The translations under genes were made by a program, and so were the position numbers. From JAHJQZ01 sp963676075 (GTDB lineage Bacteria > Pseudomonadota > Alphaproteobacteria > Rhizobiales > Devosiaceae), in assembly GCA_963676075.2 (NCBI GenBank), contig CAXXNZ010000024.1, positions 1-64,000 on the forward strand: a stretch of 64,000 bases of DNA, read 5' to 3'. This document shows, piece by piece, positions 1-8,123 of this stretch. The stretch's first letter is position 1; every line of letters begins with the position of its first letter. The notes beneath the pieces are model-generated. The model was not told the origin of the DNA, ran no database searches, and saw only the letters and a program-made list of their open reading frames with translations.

Positions 1-323
1 CGGTGCTTTTCGACGATCGGATAGGATTTTACGCAGGCCGACGGATTAATGGTGTCCTGCGACGGCATGTATACACACCGGCCGGTGTCGTCGAATTCGA
101 GACCGTGATAGCCGCAGATGACATTGTCGCCGTGAAGTTCGCCCATCGACAAGGGCAGCAGCCGGTGCCAGCAGGCATCGGCCAGTGCCGCCGCCGAACC
201 ATCGAGCTTTCGGTACAAAACCACCGGTTTTTCGCAGATCGTGCGCGACATCAGCTTGCGCGTGACCTCAACATCCCACGCAGCGGCATACCAGGCGTTA
301 AGCGGATACGTGCGTTCCGTCAT
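1..323 (-). CDS. vanA: Vanillate O-demethylase oxygenase subunit, N-terminal part (cut by window edge)
   Basis: Reading leftward from an ATG at 323-321, the first 107 codons are open to the window edge, so the gene is partial. The protein begins MTERTYPLNAWYAAAW, the usual start of VanA-type Rieske oxygenases. It carries a Rieske [2Fe-2S] site: C-W-H-R, then C-G-Y-H about 20 residues later, followed by GLEFDDTGRC. The family uses electrons from the VanB reductase to remove the methyl group of vanillate, giving protocatechuate and formaldehyde. That product is the substrate of PcaHG encoded at 8-9.5 kb, so the location fits. The mononuclear iron domain lies outside the window. A related Rieske demethylase of another methoxybenzoate cannot be excluded. 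Confidence 0.85.
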   Translation of the reverse strand, partial: MTERTYPLNAWYAAAWDVEVTRKLMSRTICEKPVVLYRKLDGSAAALADACWHRLLPLSMGELHGDNVICGYHGLEFDDTGRCVYMPSQDTINPSACVKSYPIVEKH

Positions 324-352
324 TGTGAATACCTCCCCTTATTCGCTTTCCC

Positions 353-370
353 GTATACATCTATGTATAC
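353..370. promoter_or_regulatory. Perfect palindrome upstream of vanA, candidate operator
   Basis: GTATACAT-CT-ATGTATAC has two perfect 8-base arms and begins 30 bases upstream of the vanA start codon. Size and position suit a repressor site. Vanillate genes are commonly controlled by GntR-type VanR repressors, but no regulator gene is visible here, so the assignment is inference. Confidence 0.5.
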
Positions 371-581
371 AAGTGCGGCAAGAAGAAACTTATACTTCAT
401 AAGTAAATTCGATGTGAGAGGCAGGCGCGATCGCCCCTCTTTCGTCGTCACCCTCGGGCTTGACCCGAGGGCCCATGGCCACACGCGCCGCGGGATCGGA
501 TGGTTGAACCGGCCCGGCAGAACTGATGAACGATCAAAAACCACAGCGGCGGAAACCCCTCATGGATCCTCGGGTCAAGCC

Positions 582-1852
582 CACTGGTGTCCGGTTTAAC
601 ATAGGGCGAGATCGAGACTGAGCTGTGTTGTGTCTAACTGGGGTGGCTTTGGCGGAGATCTGAGAGCACCGATATCGCGCCGATGCATGAGATTGAGCCG
701 GACCAGCCTGGCGAAGGCGAGCGGCTGGGAGACAGCGGTCTGGGTGGCCTGGGCGCCGCGCAAGAGGATGTAGGCGATCAGGGCGACGAAGATCTGGATG
801 CGGATGGCGTTCTCGGAGGTGCCGAGGAAGTGGCGGATCTTGAGGTTCTGCTTGACCCATTTGAAGAAGAGTTCGATCTGCCAGCGCTGCTTGTAGAGAT
901 CGGCGATTTGCTCGGCCGGGGCGTCGAGGTCATTGGTGACAAGACGGATGATTCTGCCGGTTCCTATGCGCACGGCGATCTCGCGGACCGGATCGGGGAA
1001 TCGGCGCCGACGCGAACGGGCAGTGCGCTGGGGCAACAGGCCGATGCGGTCGCAAAGGATGTCCTTTTTGTCAGAGACGTCCTGCTGGGCCATGAGATCG
1101 AGCCGAGTGTGGCTCTTGAGCCGGGTGACGAACCGGCAGCCCTTTGCGTCCAGTTCTGCCCACCAGCTGAAGTCATAGTAAGCCATATCAAACACATAGG
1201 TCATGGCCGGCATGATGGGCGTGGCCTTGGCGGGGGTGATGTCGTTGACCCTCTGGCCGGTGAAGATTGCATCGAGCGGCACATCAGCGTGCGGGTCGTA
1301 GGCGATGTGTAGTTTGATGGCGCGTGCGCCCTTGACCGTGTCGATCCAGCCATCGTTCAGCGAACTGAGTTGTATCCGCGTGGCATCCAGGATGCGCACG
1401 GCATCGGCCATGTGCCGGCGGGTGCGGCGCGAGGCGGCCCCGGCCATGTGTGCGAACAGCTCGGCGAACATGTTCGCGGGACGTTTGGCATTGGCATCGG
1501 CCAGGCTCGTGCGCGCCACGGGGCGTCCGCCCACATGATAGAGCCGGGCCGATTGGCTCATCAGCCCTGCTTCGATCTCCCTAAGGCTCGCTGCGCCGGA
1601 CAACTGCCCGAACAGAAGTGCCAGGAACTGGGACTTGGTGGAAAGCCGCCGCACGCGATGATCGGCCCTGTACTTTTGCACAAGCCGGTCGAACACGTTC
1701 CACGGAACCTGCTTTTGCACAGAATGAAAAACGCTATTGTGGTGGCGCATGACATTGATCTCCTGCTCGTGTCCCAAACGCGGCCAAACGTTCAAAACAC
1801 AGTAGAATCAATGTCATGCAACCTGTCTACCTCCCTAAACCGGACACCAGTG
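582..1852 (-). mobile_element. IS4-like insertion sequence with terminal repeats and target duplication
   Basis: The ends are perfect 17-base inverted repeats, CACTGGTGTCCGGTTTA at 582-598 and its complement at 1836-1852. They enclose one transposase gene on the minus strand. The flanks carry a direct duplication GGTCAAGCC (573-581 and 1853-1861); one more matching base makes its length 9 or 10. The element is about 1.27 kb. Perfect ends, an intact transposase and an identical target duplication point to a recent, probably still functional insertion. It landed in a palindromic repeat rather than a gene. Confidence 0.9.
596..1750 (-). CDS. IS4-family DDE transposase
   Basis: A 384-residue transposase that fills the IS. 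The start MRHHNSVFHSV at 1750 is preferred over one 15 codons upstream because GGAG lies about 10 bases before it and family members start this way. Visible features are the N-terminal region VPWNVFDRLVQKY typical of the DUF4372-type group, a first catalytic Asp in RILDATRI, a second in VFDMAYYDFSWW, and the IS4 signature YKQRWQIELFFKWVKQ (Y..R...E......K) containing the catalytic Glu. It should excise and insert the element by cut-and-paste. The stop codon lies just inside the left inverted repeat. No frameshift or internal stop is present. Confidence 0.92.
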   Translation of the reverse strand: MRHHNSVFHSVQKQVPWNVFDRLVQKYRADHRVRRLSTKSQFLALLFGQLSGAASLREIEAGLMSQSARLYHVGGRPVARTSLADANAKRPANMFAELFAHMAGAASRRTRRHMADAVRILDATRIQLSSLNDGWIDTVKGARAIKLHIAYDPHADVPLDAIFTGQRVNDITPAKATPIMPAMTYVFDMAYYDFSWWAELDAKGCRFVTRLKSHTRLDLMAQQDVSDKKDILCDRIGLLPQRTARSRRRRFPDPVREIAVRIGTGRIIRLVTNDLDAPAEQIADLYKQRWQIELFFKWVKQNLKIRHFLGTSENAIRIQIFVALIAYILLRGAQATQTAVSQPLAFARLVRLNLMHRRDIGALRSPPKPPQLDTTQLSLDLALC

Positions 1853-1873
1853 GGTCAAGCCCGAGGATGACGC

Positions 1874-2329
1874 TGAGGGAAAGCTGGTTGCATGACTTGC
1901 AAACAGCACCGCTCTTCGGAGAGGCACCCCGAAGCGCCCTCCGGCGCGCGCCATCAGGTGAGTGTCATCAGGCGAGGCATGGGGCGCAGTTCACCCGAAG
2001 CCGGTAGTCGGCACTAAAGGGCGCACCGCGCCCCATGCCTTCCGGGTCTCTTGCGCTGCGGCGTACGGGACTTTTCTCGCTTCGTCCAAAGCGGCTTTTA
2101 ACCGCCCCCGAGACCGCGGAGCCTCGGCGCCGTATCGCACCTCAAGAGCAAGACGGCGCGCGACCGTGCCCTGCCCCGAACTCCGACCCCAGACGTTCGT
2201 CGCGCCGCGCCCTTGGGTCGAATGCGGGAGAGGATAGGGTAGGGGAAAGGGGGCGGGGATAAGGTTTTTCAGGTGGGCGTTGTGGCCCATGTCGGACATT
2301 AAAAAGGCAGACTCGAGCGTTCGGATGCC
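1874..2329. other. Intergenic stretch without a recognisable gene
   Basis: About 450 bp of GC-rich sequence between the IS target and the unknown gene pair. Short open frames exist on both strands but none has a ribosome-binding site or a protein-like composition. I see no RNA gene. It may be remnant DNA of the accessory patch. Confidence 0.5.
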
Positions 2330-3877
2330 TCAGGTCTTCGTATTCGGCAAATGCTTCCCAACGTGCCCGACAATCATCTTTAGCCTGCTATGGTCGAAAA
2401 GAAAGTGGATTGAAGCGCAAGAATTCGGATCACCAGAGCCGATCGTAATGTGCGGCTCGAACAATTGTCTCTTTCCTTGGTACTCGAACTCGTAATGGGA
2501 ACGAAATTTACCGCGAGTAGTATCCGAAATATGCAGGCTGCTGCGTTTTCCCCATCCACGGAGACCTAGGTGCTGCAAAAGATCGCCGCCACTTCCATTT
2601 TCTTCCCTATTTCTTTTCCAGTCATCGACGATCTCATCAAGATCGGTCAGCGCCCTAAAGACATCATAGGGACGTTGAAACGGGCTAGCTTGCGCGGCTG
2701 AAATCGAAGTATCCAGAATTTCGACGTTCTTGCACGTTTCCGAAGCTTTTTGCACGGCTTCTAGTACAGAAGAAGGCAAGAATACGTCTGTTTCTTCTGT
2801 CTGGCCGAGATCATCTACCCCCCCAGATCCAGCGCCGAAGAATACTTGCTGATTTGCACGAAGATTGGCATTCTCAGCTTCAACTTCTTCAAGGCGCTTT
2901 TTCGTCTCATCAAGAAGGGCAAGATCACGCTCATAGTCGGCCCAAAAGTCCTCGCCTGCCTCCTTCTTTTCGACCAGAAGCTTCTGCCTTTCAGCAGCCT
3001 CTACTCGCCTAATTAGGTCGGCAATTCGTCTGTCTGGAGCATAGCGGAACGCAGCCACCGCGAATATCGCTCGCTCAATCACTCGCGAAGCAACTCCTGG
3101 CCCTACTTGTTCTATCCATGATCCGAAAAACAGTCGGTGACTTCGCGGATCCGATATTTTTGTGAAGCCAGGCCAATAAATCCTGGCCGCGCCATTGAAA
3201 CAAGATAGTTGCCGTCCGACCTCGTTGGCGAAATCCCAAGTCAGGTCAGGATCTTCAACTCGCACCACAACAGCAACGCCGGCGAGGTTTTTCGCTAATC
3301 GTACAGGGTCTATTTGATTGAGCTCACCGCCAGCATATGGCGATAACAATACAATTGGGAGTTTCCTAAGGTCGCTAGTGAGCAGGGTAAGCAGATCACT
3401 CATGCCCCCTTGATTCAACGCGTAGGGCTCCGCCTTAATCTGCATCTCTCCGATGTAGGCAGGCGTTTTGGCACAAATGTCGCGCACCGCTCGCGGTGAA
3501 CCGAAGAGCAATTTCGCAGGCGAAACATTGTACTCAACCGACTCAATAGAGATGAGATGTTCAACGCCACACCGATCTCCAAACTGACCGACGCGCACCT
3601 CGTTTGCCCATCTCAATCCATCATCGGCTATGTCGGGAAAGGACCAACGAACGCGTGCAACGTGCCCACTCTCTTCTTGAAAGACTGACGTTGACAGGGA
3701 ATGGCCTGTCGGAACATCGCTGCAATCACCCGGCACTCGTGGGTCATAGCTGAAATCGGCAATTTGCAGCCTCTCTCTGTAGTGCTGAAGAATCCAATCT
3801 TGATAGGTGGTGAGAACATTGTTGATGCCGTCATCGGATATCACGTCAAAACGACAAGCATAAACGAGACGTGTCAT
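2330..3877 (-). CDS. Unrecognised 515-residue protein with central coiled coil
   Basis: I do not recognise a named family with certainty. The N-terminal 280 residues look like a compact globular domain and include LPIVLLSPYAGGELNQ and SCFNGAARIYWPGF. A charged helical segment follows at about 300-350 (RRVEAAERQKLLVEKK, ETKKRLEEVEAENANL), a probable coiled coil. The last 80 residues are a separate small domain ending IHFLFDHSRLKMIVGHVGKH. No transmembrane segment or signal peptide is seen. The gene is visibly AT-richer than its neighbours and sits beside an IS, suggesting horizontal acquisition. It overlaps the upstream small gene by ATGA, so the two are probably co-translated. A defence or other island role is only a guess. 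Confidence 0.75.
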   Translation of the reverse strand: MTRLVYACRFDVISDDGINNVLTTYQDWILQHYRERLQIADFSYDPRVPGDCSDVPTGHSLSTSVFQEESGHVARVRWSFPDIADDGLRWANEVRVGQFGDRCGVEHLISIESVEYNVSPAKLLFGSPRAVRDICAKTPAYIGEMQIKAEPYALNQGGMSDLLTLLTSDLRKLPIVLLSPYAGGELNQIDPVRLAKNLAGVAVVVRVEDPDLTWDFANEVGRQLSCFNGAARIYWPGFTKISDPRSHRLFFGSWIEQVGPGVASRVIERAIFAVAAFRYAPDRRIADLIRRVEAAERQKLLVEKKEAGEDFWADYERDLALLDETKKRLEEVEAENANLRANQQVFFGAGSGGVDDLGQTEETDVFLPSSVLEAVQKASETCKNVEILDTSISAAQASPFQRPYDVFRALTDLDEIVDDWKRNREENGSGGDLLQHLGLRGWGKRSSLHISDTTRGKFRSHYEFEYQGKRQLFEPHITIGSGDPNSCASIHFLFDHSRLKMIVGHVGKHLPNTKT

Positions 3878-4167
3878 TGAGCTTCCCCTGCAAAGATATT
3901 GCAGCGTCCATCAAGCGGAGACGAAGTGCAAATAGAAATTGGCAGATTCAAGCCGAGAAAATAACTGAGATAAGTGTCGGACCCGTCGACAGATAGTGCC
4001 GAAGTTGGCCACGGTCGGGAAATCTCATTTTGGCTCTCTTGCCATTTGACTACCCAAAATCCGCCACCTGGATTCCACCCCCAACTCCTTGTTGTCATTT
4101 CCTCCGGACAATTTCCGCAGTGGGACACTGTTCTGCCATTCAGCAGCACCGCCACCACATAACCCAC
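3874..4167 (-). CDS. Small unrecognised protein coupled to the 515-residue protein
   Basis: A 97-residue frame starting at GTG (4167). A second in-frame GTG at 4158 is better spaced from GAGAGG upstream. The stop overlaps the start of the next gene in an ATGA, the main argument that it is real. It contains a C-x2-C pair (SHCGNCPEE) and an aromatic, glycine-rich stretch (SWGWNPGGGFWVVKW) but no motif I can assign. Its AT content matches its partner. It may be the small component of a two-gene system, or the tail of a longer decayed gene. Confidence 0.5.
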   Translation of the reverse strand: MGYVVAVLLNGRTVSHCGNCPEEMTTRSWGWNPGGGFWVVKWQESQNEISRPWPTSALSVDGSDTYLSYFLGLNLPISICTSSPLDGRCNIFAGEAQ

Positions 4168-4265
4168 AGCCTCTCGCCAGCGGCTCCTAAGCGCCCCCCT
4201 CTCACCTCGAAGGCCCGGAACGTTTAGGGCCTGTCATGTTGTGACGGAAAGCGCTTCAGCCACTT

Positions 4266-4375
4266 CGTCATTCCCGACCCGATCGGGAATCCAGTGCGAG
4301 GCGTCCGCCGAGCGTTTGACTCCCTTCACGCGCAGGACTGCGCGTGGCTGGATTCCCTCTTTCGCGGGAATGACG
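4266..4375. repeat. Second REP-doublet-like element
   Basis: The left arm CGTCATTCCCG-ACCCGAT-CGGGAATCCAG and the right arm, its inverted near-copy (CTGGATTCCC...CGGGAATGACG, 4347-4375), are each hairpins and enclose about 50 bp. The design matches the element at 446-1873 but the sequence differs. It lies between the unknown pair and pobA and contains no gene. Confidence 0.7.
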
Positions 4376-4437
4376 CAGGTGCAAAAGTGAGCGTCACTAT
4401 TATTTCTGCAGGCGGTTCAGTCTAGAGCTGACACGCC

Positions 4438-5595
4438 CTAAATCGGCAACCCGACATAATTCTCGGCCAGCACCTTCTGCGCTGCTGTCGACCCCGCGAG
4501 ATAGTCGAACTCGGCGCGCTGGATGCGGCGGCCGAAACTGCCGGTTTCGGCGAAGGTGTGCATCAGCGATGTCATCCACCACGAGAACCGCTCGGCGCCC
4601 CAGATGCGCTTGAGCACGCGCGCTGAATAGGCATCGATCCCGGCCTCCGATTTCTCCGACAGCGCCTCAATCAGCGCTTCGGCCAGAACCGCCACGTCAC
4701 TCATGGCGAGGTTAAGCCCCTTGGCCCCGGTCGGCGGCACGATATGGGCCGCGTCGCCGGCAAGGAACAGCTTGCCGAAGCGTAAGGGCTCGGACACGAA
4801 ACTCCTGAGCGGGGCGATGGATTTCTCGATCGACGGGCCGGTCTCAAGCGCTTCGGCAGTCGCGGGATCAAGGCGCAGGCGCAACTCGTCCCAGAAGCGG
4901 GCATCGCTCCAGTCCTCGACTTTTTCGCCCTGAGGCACCTGCACGTAATAGCGCGAACGCGTGGGCGAGCGCTGCGAGCACAGGGCAAAACCGCGCTCGT
5001 GATGGGCATAGATCAGTTCCTCGCTGACCGGCGGCGTGTCGGACAGAACGCCGAGCCAGCCGAACGGATAGACCCGCTCGAAATTCTCAATGGCATTTTG
5101 CGGCACGCTGGCGCGCGAGACGCCGTGGAACCCGTCGCAGCCGGCGATGTAGTCGCAATCCACGCGATGGTTCTGGCCGTCCTTGGTGTAGGTGACAAAG
5201 GGCGCACCGTCGAAATCGTGGATCTCGACATCTTCCGCCTCATAGACGCGGTCGCCCTGAGAGATCTCCATCAGGTCGCGCGTCACCTCGGTCTGGCCAT
5301 AGACCATCACCTGCTTGCCGGTCAGCGAGGTGAAATCGATACGTTGCCGGTCGCCGTCAAAACTCAACAGCGTGCCGTGATGCACCAGCCCTTCTTCATG
5401 CATGCGTTGGCCGGCGCCGGCCTTGTCGAGCAGCTCGACCGCCCCCCATTCGATGACGCCGGCGCGGATACGTCCAAGCACGTAGTCCGGACTGCGCCGC
5501 TCCAAAATGATGGCGTCGATGCCGTTGATTTCGAGCAGCCGCCCCAACGTCAGACCGGCCGGTCCGGCGCCAATGATCACCACCTGTTTGCGCAT
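4438..5595 (-). CDS. pobA: 4-hydroxybenzoate 3-monooxygenase
   Basis: A flavoprotein hydroxylase converting 4-hydroxybenzoate to protocatechuate with NADPH and O2, in the cytoplasm. It is about 385 residues, close to the usual 390. The start MRKQVVIIG at 5595 is chosen because GGGGGA lies 6-7 bases upstream; an ATG two codons earlier is too close to it. Motifs are the FAD dinucleotide fold GAGPAG near the N-terminus, the second FAD/NADPH motif GCDGFHG in the middle, and FLAGDAAHIVPPTGAKG, which binds the flavin ribityl chain. It lies downstream of pcaQ on the same strand and feeds the pca genes at 6.9-12.7 kb. A PobR regulator is not seen in the window. Confidence 0.95.
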   Translation of the reverse strand: MRKQVVIIGAGPAGLTLGRLLEINGIDAIILERRSPDYVLGRIRAGVIEWGAVELLDKAGAGQRMHEEGLVHHGTLLSFDGDRQRIDFTSLTGKQVMVYGQTEVTRDLMEISQGDRVYEAEDVEIHDFDGAPFVTYTKDGQNHRVDCDYIAGCDGFHGVSRASVPQNAIENFERVYPFGWLGVLSDTPPVSEELIYAHHERGFALCSQRSPTRSRYYVQVPQGEKVEDWSDARFWDELRLRLDPATAEALETGPSIEKSIAPLRSFVSEPLRFGKLFLAGDAAHIVPPTGAKGLNLAMSDVAVLAEALIEALSEKSEAGIDAYSARVLKRIWGAERFSWWMTSLMHTFAETGSFGRRIQRAEFDYLAGSTAAQKVLAENYVGLPI

Positions 5596-5700
5596 GTTCA
5601 TCTCCCCCTTGTCCTGACTAAAGCGACTTTCGGGGAGCTGTAAAATGACTAGTGATCCGGCTTTAATAGCTTTGAGGTTATATTATTCCGTCACCGCTCA

Positions 5701-5728
5701 GCCAGAAATCGCCAGAAAAAGCCAGAAA
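5701..5728. promoter_or_regulatory. Three 10-bp-spaced direct repeats upstream of pobA
   Basis: GCCAGAAA occurs at 5701-5708, 5711-5718 and 5721-5728, exactly one helical turn apart, about 105-135 bases upstream of the pobA start. Phased direct repeats suit an activator such as the AraC-type PobR known from rhizobia; the protein is not encoded here, so this is inference. Confidence 0.5.
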
Positions 5729-5796
5729 GTATAACAAAATAAGCAGAATAATCCCGTGCGACTGGGTGAACAAACCGGCTGCCGCCACGCCCACGC

Positions 5797-6804
5797 TCAG
5801 GACCGTTGCTTGCCAGGTCTGGCCGCTGGAGCGCTGCGCGGCATCGGATGATGGCCATCTTCGGCATTGCCATTGCTGATCAGCATCCGGGCTGTGTCGC
5901 GGACCGTCTGCATCAGGCTCGACGCGGCATAGGACCGCGTCGTATCCGCCCGCGTCGTCAGCCCCACCGGCCCGAGCGTTTCGCTGGTATCGACCGGCAG
6001 CATCGCCAGCTGCCCCTGATCGACATCCTCGTCGACCACCCCTTCCGAGATGATCCAGATGGCATCCGACTGGCGGACATAAGCGCGTCCGAAAGCGTCG
6101 GACACCGTTTCGACCTCGTTGCGCAGTGCCGTCAGCCCGTGGCCCCACAACATGCGGTCGACAAACGGGCGGATGACCGAACCGGAGGTCGGCATCAGGA
6201 TCGGATAGCTCTCGATCATCGACAGGTCGAAATCGCGTCGCGCCAGCAAAGGATGGCCACGACGCACCACCAGCGCCACGCGTTCGAAGTAAAGATGCTC
6301 GAAACTCAGCCCCATCATGGTGTGCGGCTCGGCCATGCGGCCGATGACGAGATCCGCGTCACCGGTCCTGAGCAGCGACAGCAGGTAGTCGTTCGGCCCG
6401 GTAACGACGCGGACATGAACGCCAACATTGGCCGCCGTGAAGGCCATGACCGCTTCGGGCAGGATGCGCGCCGAAACCGTCGGCAGGGCCCCGACCTTGA
6501 CCGTCGCCGCCTCATGCGCCCCGCCCGCCGCGTCGACCCCCTGACGAAGTGCCGCAACCGAGGTCGAGGCATGGCGGTAGAACACCTCGCCGAACCCGGT
6601 CAGAAACAGCTTGCGCCGCGACCGGTCGAACAGCGGCGCGCCGAGCGTCTGCTCCAGTTCCTGGATGGTCTTGGTGGCGGCAGGCTGGCTGATGTTAAGC
6701 GCCGCCGCCGCCCCGACCACGCTCTTGGAGCGGGCCACTTCCAGAAAGCACACGATGTGCCTCAGCTTGATGCGCGGATCGATGATGCGTCCTGCCATCG
6801 CCAT
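5797..6804 (-). CDS. pcaQ: LysR-family regulator of the pca genes
   Basis: A LysR-type regulator of 335 residues, divergent from pcaD. The N-terminal winged helix (about residues 12-70) reads IKLRHIVCFLEVARSKS and ALNISQPAATKTIQELE, the PcaQ-type HTH. A periplasmic-binding-like effector domain follows from about residue 100. In rhizobia PcaQ activates pcaDCHGB in response to the ring-cleavage intermediate carboxymuconate; position and divergent orientation match. A methionine two codons in (6798) has better spacing to GTGAG and may be the true start. The C-terminal tail (HHPMPRSAPAARPG) looks unstructured. The operator at 6861-6878 lies between the two genes and probably also mediates autoregulation. 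Confidence 0.9.
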   Translation of the reverse strand: MAMAGRIIDPRIKLRHIVCFLEVARSKSVVGAAAALNISQPAATKTIQELEQTLGAPLFDRSRRKLFLTGFGEVFYRHASTSVAALRQGVDAAGGAHEAATVKVGALPTVSARILPEAVMAFTAANVGVHVRVVTGPNDYLLSLLRTGDADLVIGRMAEPHTMMGLSFEHLYFERVALVVRRGHPLLARRDFDLSMIESYPILMPTSGSVIRPFVDRMLWGHGLTALRNEVETVSDAFGRAYVRQSDAIWIISEGVVDEDVDQGQLAMLPVDTSETLGPVGLTTRADTTRSYAASSLMQTVRDTARMLISNGNAEDGHHPMPRSAPAARPGKQRS

Positions 6805-6860
6805 CTCACGTTATGTAAAAAGTTGATAATTCCGGTTTTTGCCCGGTTCTGCGGCCATAT

Positions 6861-6878
6861 GATAATCCATAGGTTATC
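6861..6878. promoter_or_regulatory. PcaQ operator between pcaQ and pcaD
   Basis: GATAATCCATAGGTTATC is a near-palindrome matching the PcaQ site reported for Sinorhizobium (ATAACC-N4-GGTTAA type): ATAATC-CATA-GGTTAT. It lies about 70 bases from the pcaD start and 57 bases from the pcaQ start, suited to activation of pcaD and repression of pcaQ. Confidence 0.75.
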
Positions 6879-6946
6879 TTGGTGCCAGCACTAATCATTT
6901 TACACTTTGCCGGCCAGCACCTCTAATCGCCGCAAGGGGAGAGGTC

Positions 6947-7741
6947 ATGGCTTTCGTCAGGCTCGGAGAGGTTCTGCTGAACTATCGCGTTGACGGGCGC
7001 GCCGGTGCGCCGGCGCTGGTGCTCGTCAACTCGCTCGGGACAGACGCGCGCATATGGGACGAGGTGATCGCGCGCCTGTCAGCGGACTATCTGATTGTCA
7101 GCTACGACAAGCGCGGACATGGGCTGAGTGACGCCCCGGTTGGCGAGTATTCTTTGAACGATCACCTTGCCGATCTGAGCGGCTTGCTCAATCATCTGGA
7201 ACTGGAGCGCGTTGCCCTTGCCGGCGTATCTGTCGGGGGGCTGATCGCGCAGGGCTTCGCGCTCCAGCAACCTGCCCGTATCGCCGCACTCATGCTCATG
7301 GACACCGCACCCAGGCTCGGCGATGCCACGTCCTGGAACGAGCGCATCATCGCCGTGCGCGAAGGCGGACTGCAATCGATTGTCCATGCTGTCATGGAGC
7401 GCTGGTTCAGCCCGGGCTATTTCCGCACCCAACCGACAGCACTGGCCGGCTGGCGCAACCTGTTCCTCCGAACCGATCCGATTGGCTATATCGGCACCTG
7501 CGCCACGCTGCGCGATACCGATCTAAGCGATGAGGTCGGCGCGATTGCCTGTCCGACCCTGGTGGTCGGTGGCGACGAGGACCAATCGACCCCGCCGGAA
7601 GTGGTCAAGGCCTGTGCCGCGGCCATTCCCGGCGCTGCCTACCAGTCGATTGCCGGCGTTGGGCACATCCCATCCATCGAGAAGCCGGCTGAGCTGGCGG
7701 CCCTCATGACACAGTTCTTCAAGGAGGTCGGCCATGGCTGA
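6947..7741 (+). CDS. pcaD: 3-oxoadipate enol-lactonase
   Basis: An alpha/beta hydrolase of 264 residues that opens beta-ketoadipate enol-lactone to beta-ketoadipate. The nucleophile elbow is GVSVGG with Ser95. VGGDEDQSTPP carries the likely acid and GVGHIPSIEKP the catalytic His. The oxyanion segment is LVNSLGTD. GGGGAGAGG-like sequence 3-12 bases upstream supports the ATG. It is the first gene of the pcaDCHG operon and overlaps pcaC by 8 bases. The upstream PcaQ-type site indicates induction by protocatechuate catabolites. Confidence 0.95.
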   Translation: MAFVRLGEVLLNYRVDGRAGAPALVLVNSLGTDARIWDEVIARLSADYLIVSYDKRGHGLSDAPVGEYSLNDHLADLSGLLNHLELERVALAGVSVGGLIAQGFALQQPARIAALMLMDTAPRLGDATSWNERIIAVREGGLQSIVHAVMERWFSPGYFRTQPTALAGWRNLFLRTDPIGYIGTCATLRDTDLSDEVGAIACPTLVVGGDEDQSTPPEVVKACAAAIPGAAYQSIAGVGHIPSIEKPAELAALMTQFFKEVGHG

Positions 7742-8123
7742 TCAAGACCGCTACGAACGCGGCATGAAAGTGCGGCGCGCCGTCTTGAGCGACAGTCATG
7801 TCGACAATGCCACGGCGCAGATCACCGATCTCGACGCCGATTTTCAGACCCTGATTACCGAGACCGCCTGGGGTTCGGTCTGGGCCCGGCCCGGCCTGAC
7901 CCACCGCGAACGCTCGATGCTGACGCTTGCGCTTCTCGCCGCCCTCGGTCATGACGAGGAACTGGCCATGCACATAAGAGCCACCGCCAATACCGGCGCC
8001 AGCGAGAAGGATATCACCGAAACCCTGCTGCAGGTGGCAGTTTATGCCGGCGTGCCGGCGGCCAATAGGGCCTTCAAGATCGCCAAGCAGGAGCTATCAA
8101 GACTGAGGGAGGCAGCGCAATGA
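7734..8123 (+). CDS. pcaC: 4-carboxymuconolactone decarboxylase
   Basis: A 129-residue CMD-family protein that decarboxylates gamma-carboxymuconolactone to the enol-lactone used by PcaD. Family features are RYERGMKVRRAVLSD at the N-terminus, WGSVWARPGLTHRERSML in the middle and HIRATANTGASEKDI in the catalytic region, with the conserved His residues. Length equals the free-standing enzyme; it is not fused to PcaD as in some actinobacteria. AAGGAGG lies 5 bases before the ATG. It overlaps pcaD upstream and pcaH (ATGA) downstream, so the three are translationally coupled. Confidence 0.95.
   Translation: MADQDRYERGMKVRRAVLSDSHVDNATAQITDLDADFQTLITETAWGSVWARPGLTHRERSMLTLALLAALGHDEELAMHIRATANTGASEKDITETLLQVAVYAGVPAANRAFKIAKQELSRLREAAQ

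Larger units (their letters stand above)
446..1873. repeat. REP-doublet-like palindromic element interrupted by the IS
   Basis: The left arm (446-477) contains CCTCGGGCTTGACCCGAGG, itself a palindrome. The right arm is its inverted copy and is split: 561-581 lies before the IS and 1853-1873 after it. With the IS and one copy of the target duplication removed, the element is about 148 bp with about 32-base inverted ends differing at a few positions. The architecture is that of two REP-like hairpins in inverted orientation. It holds no gene of its own. Confidence 0.7.
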
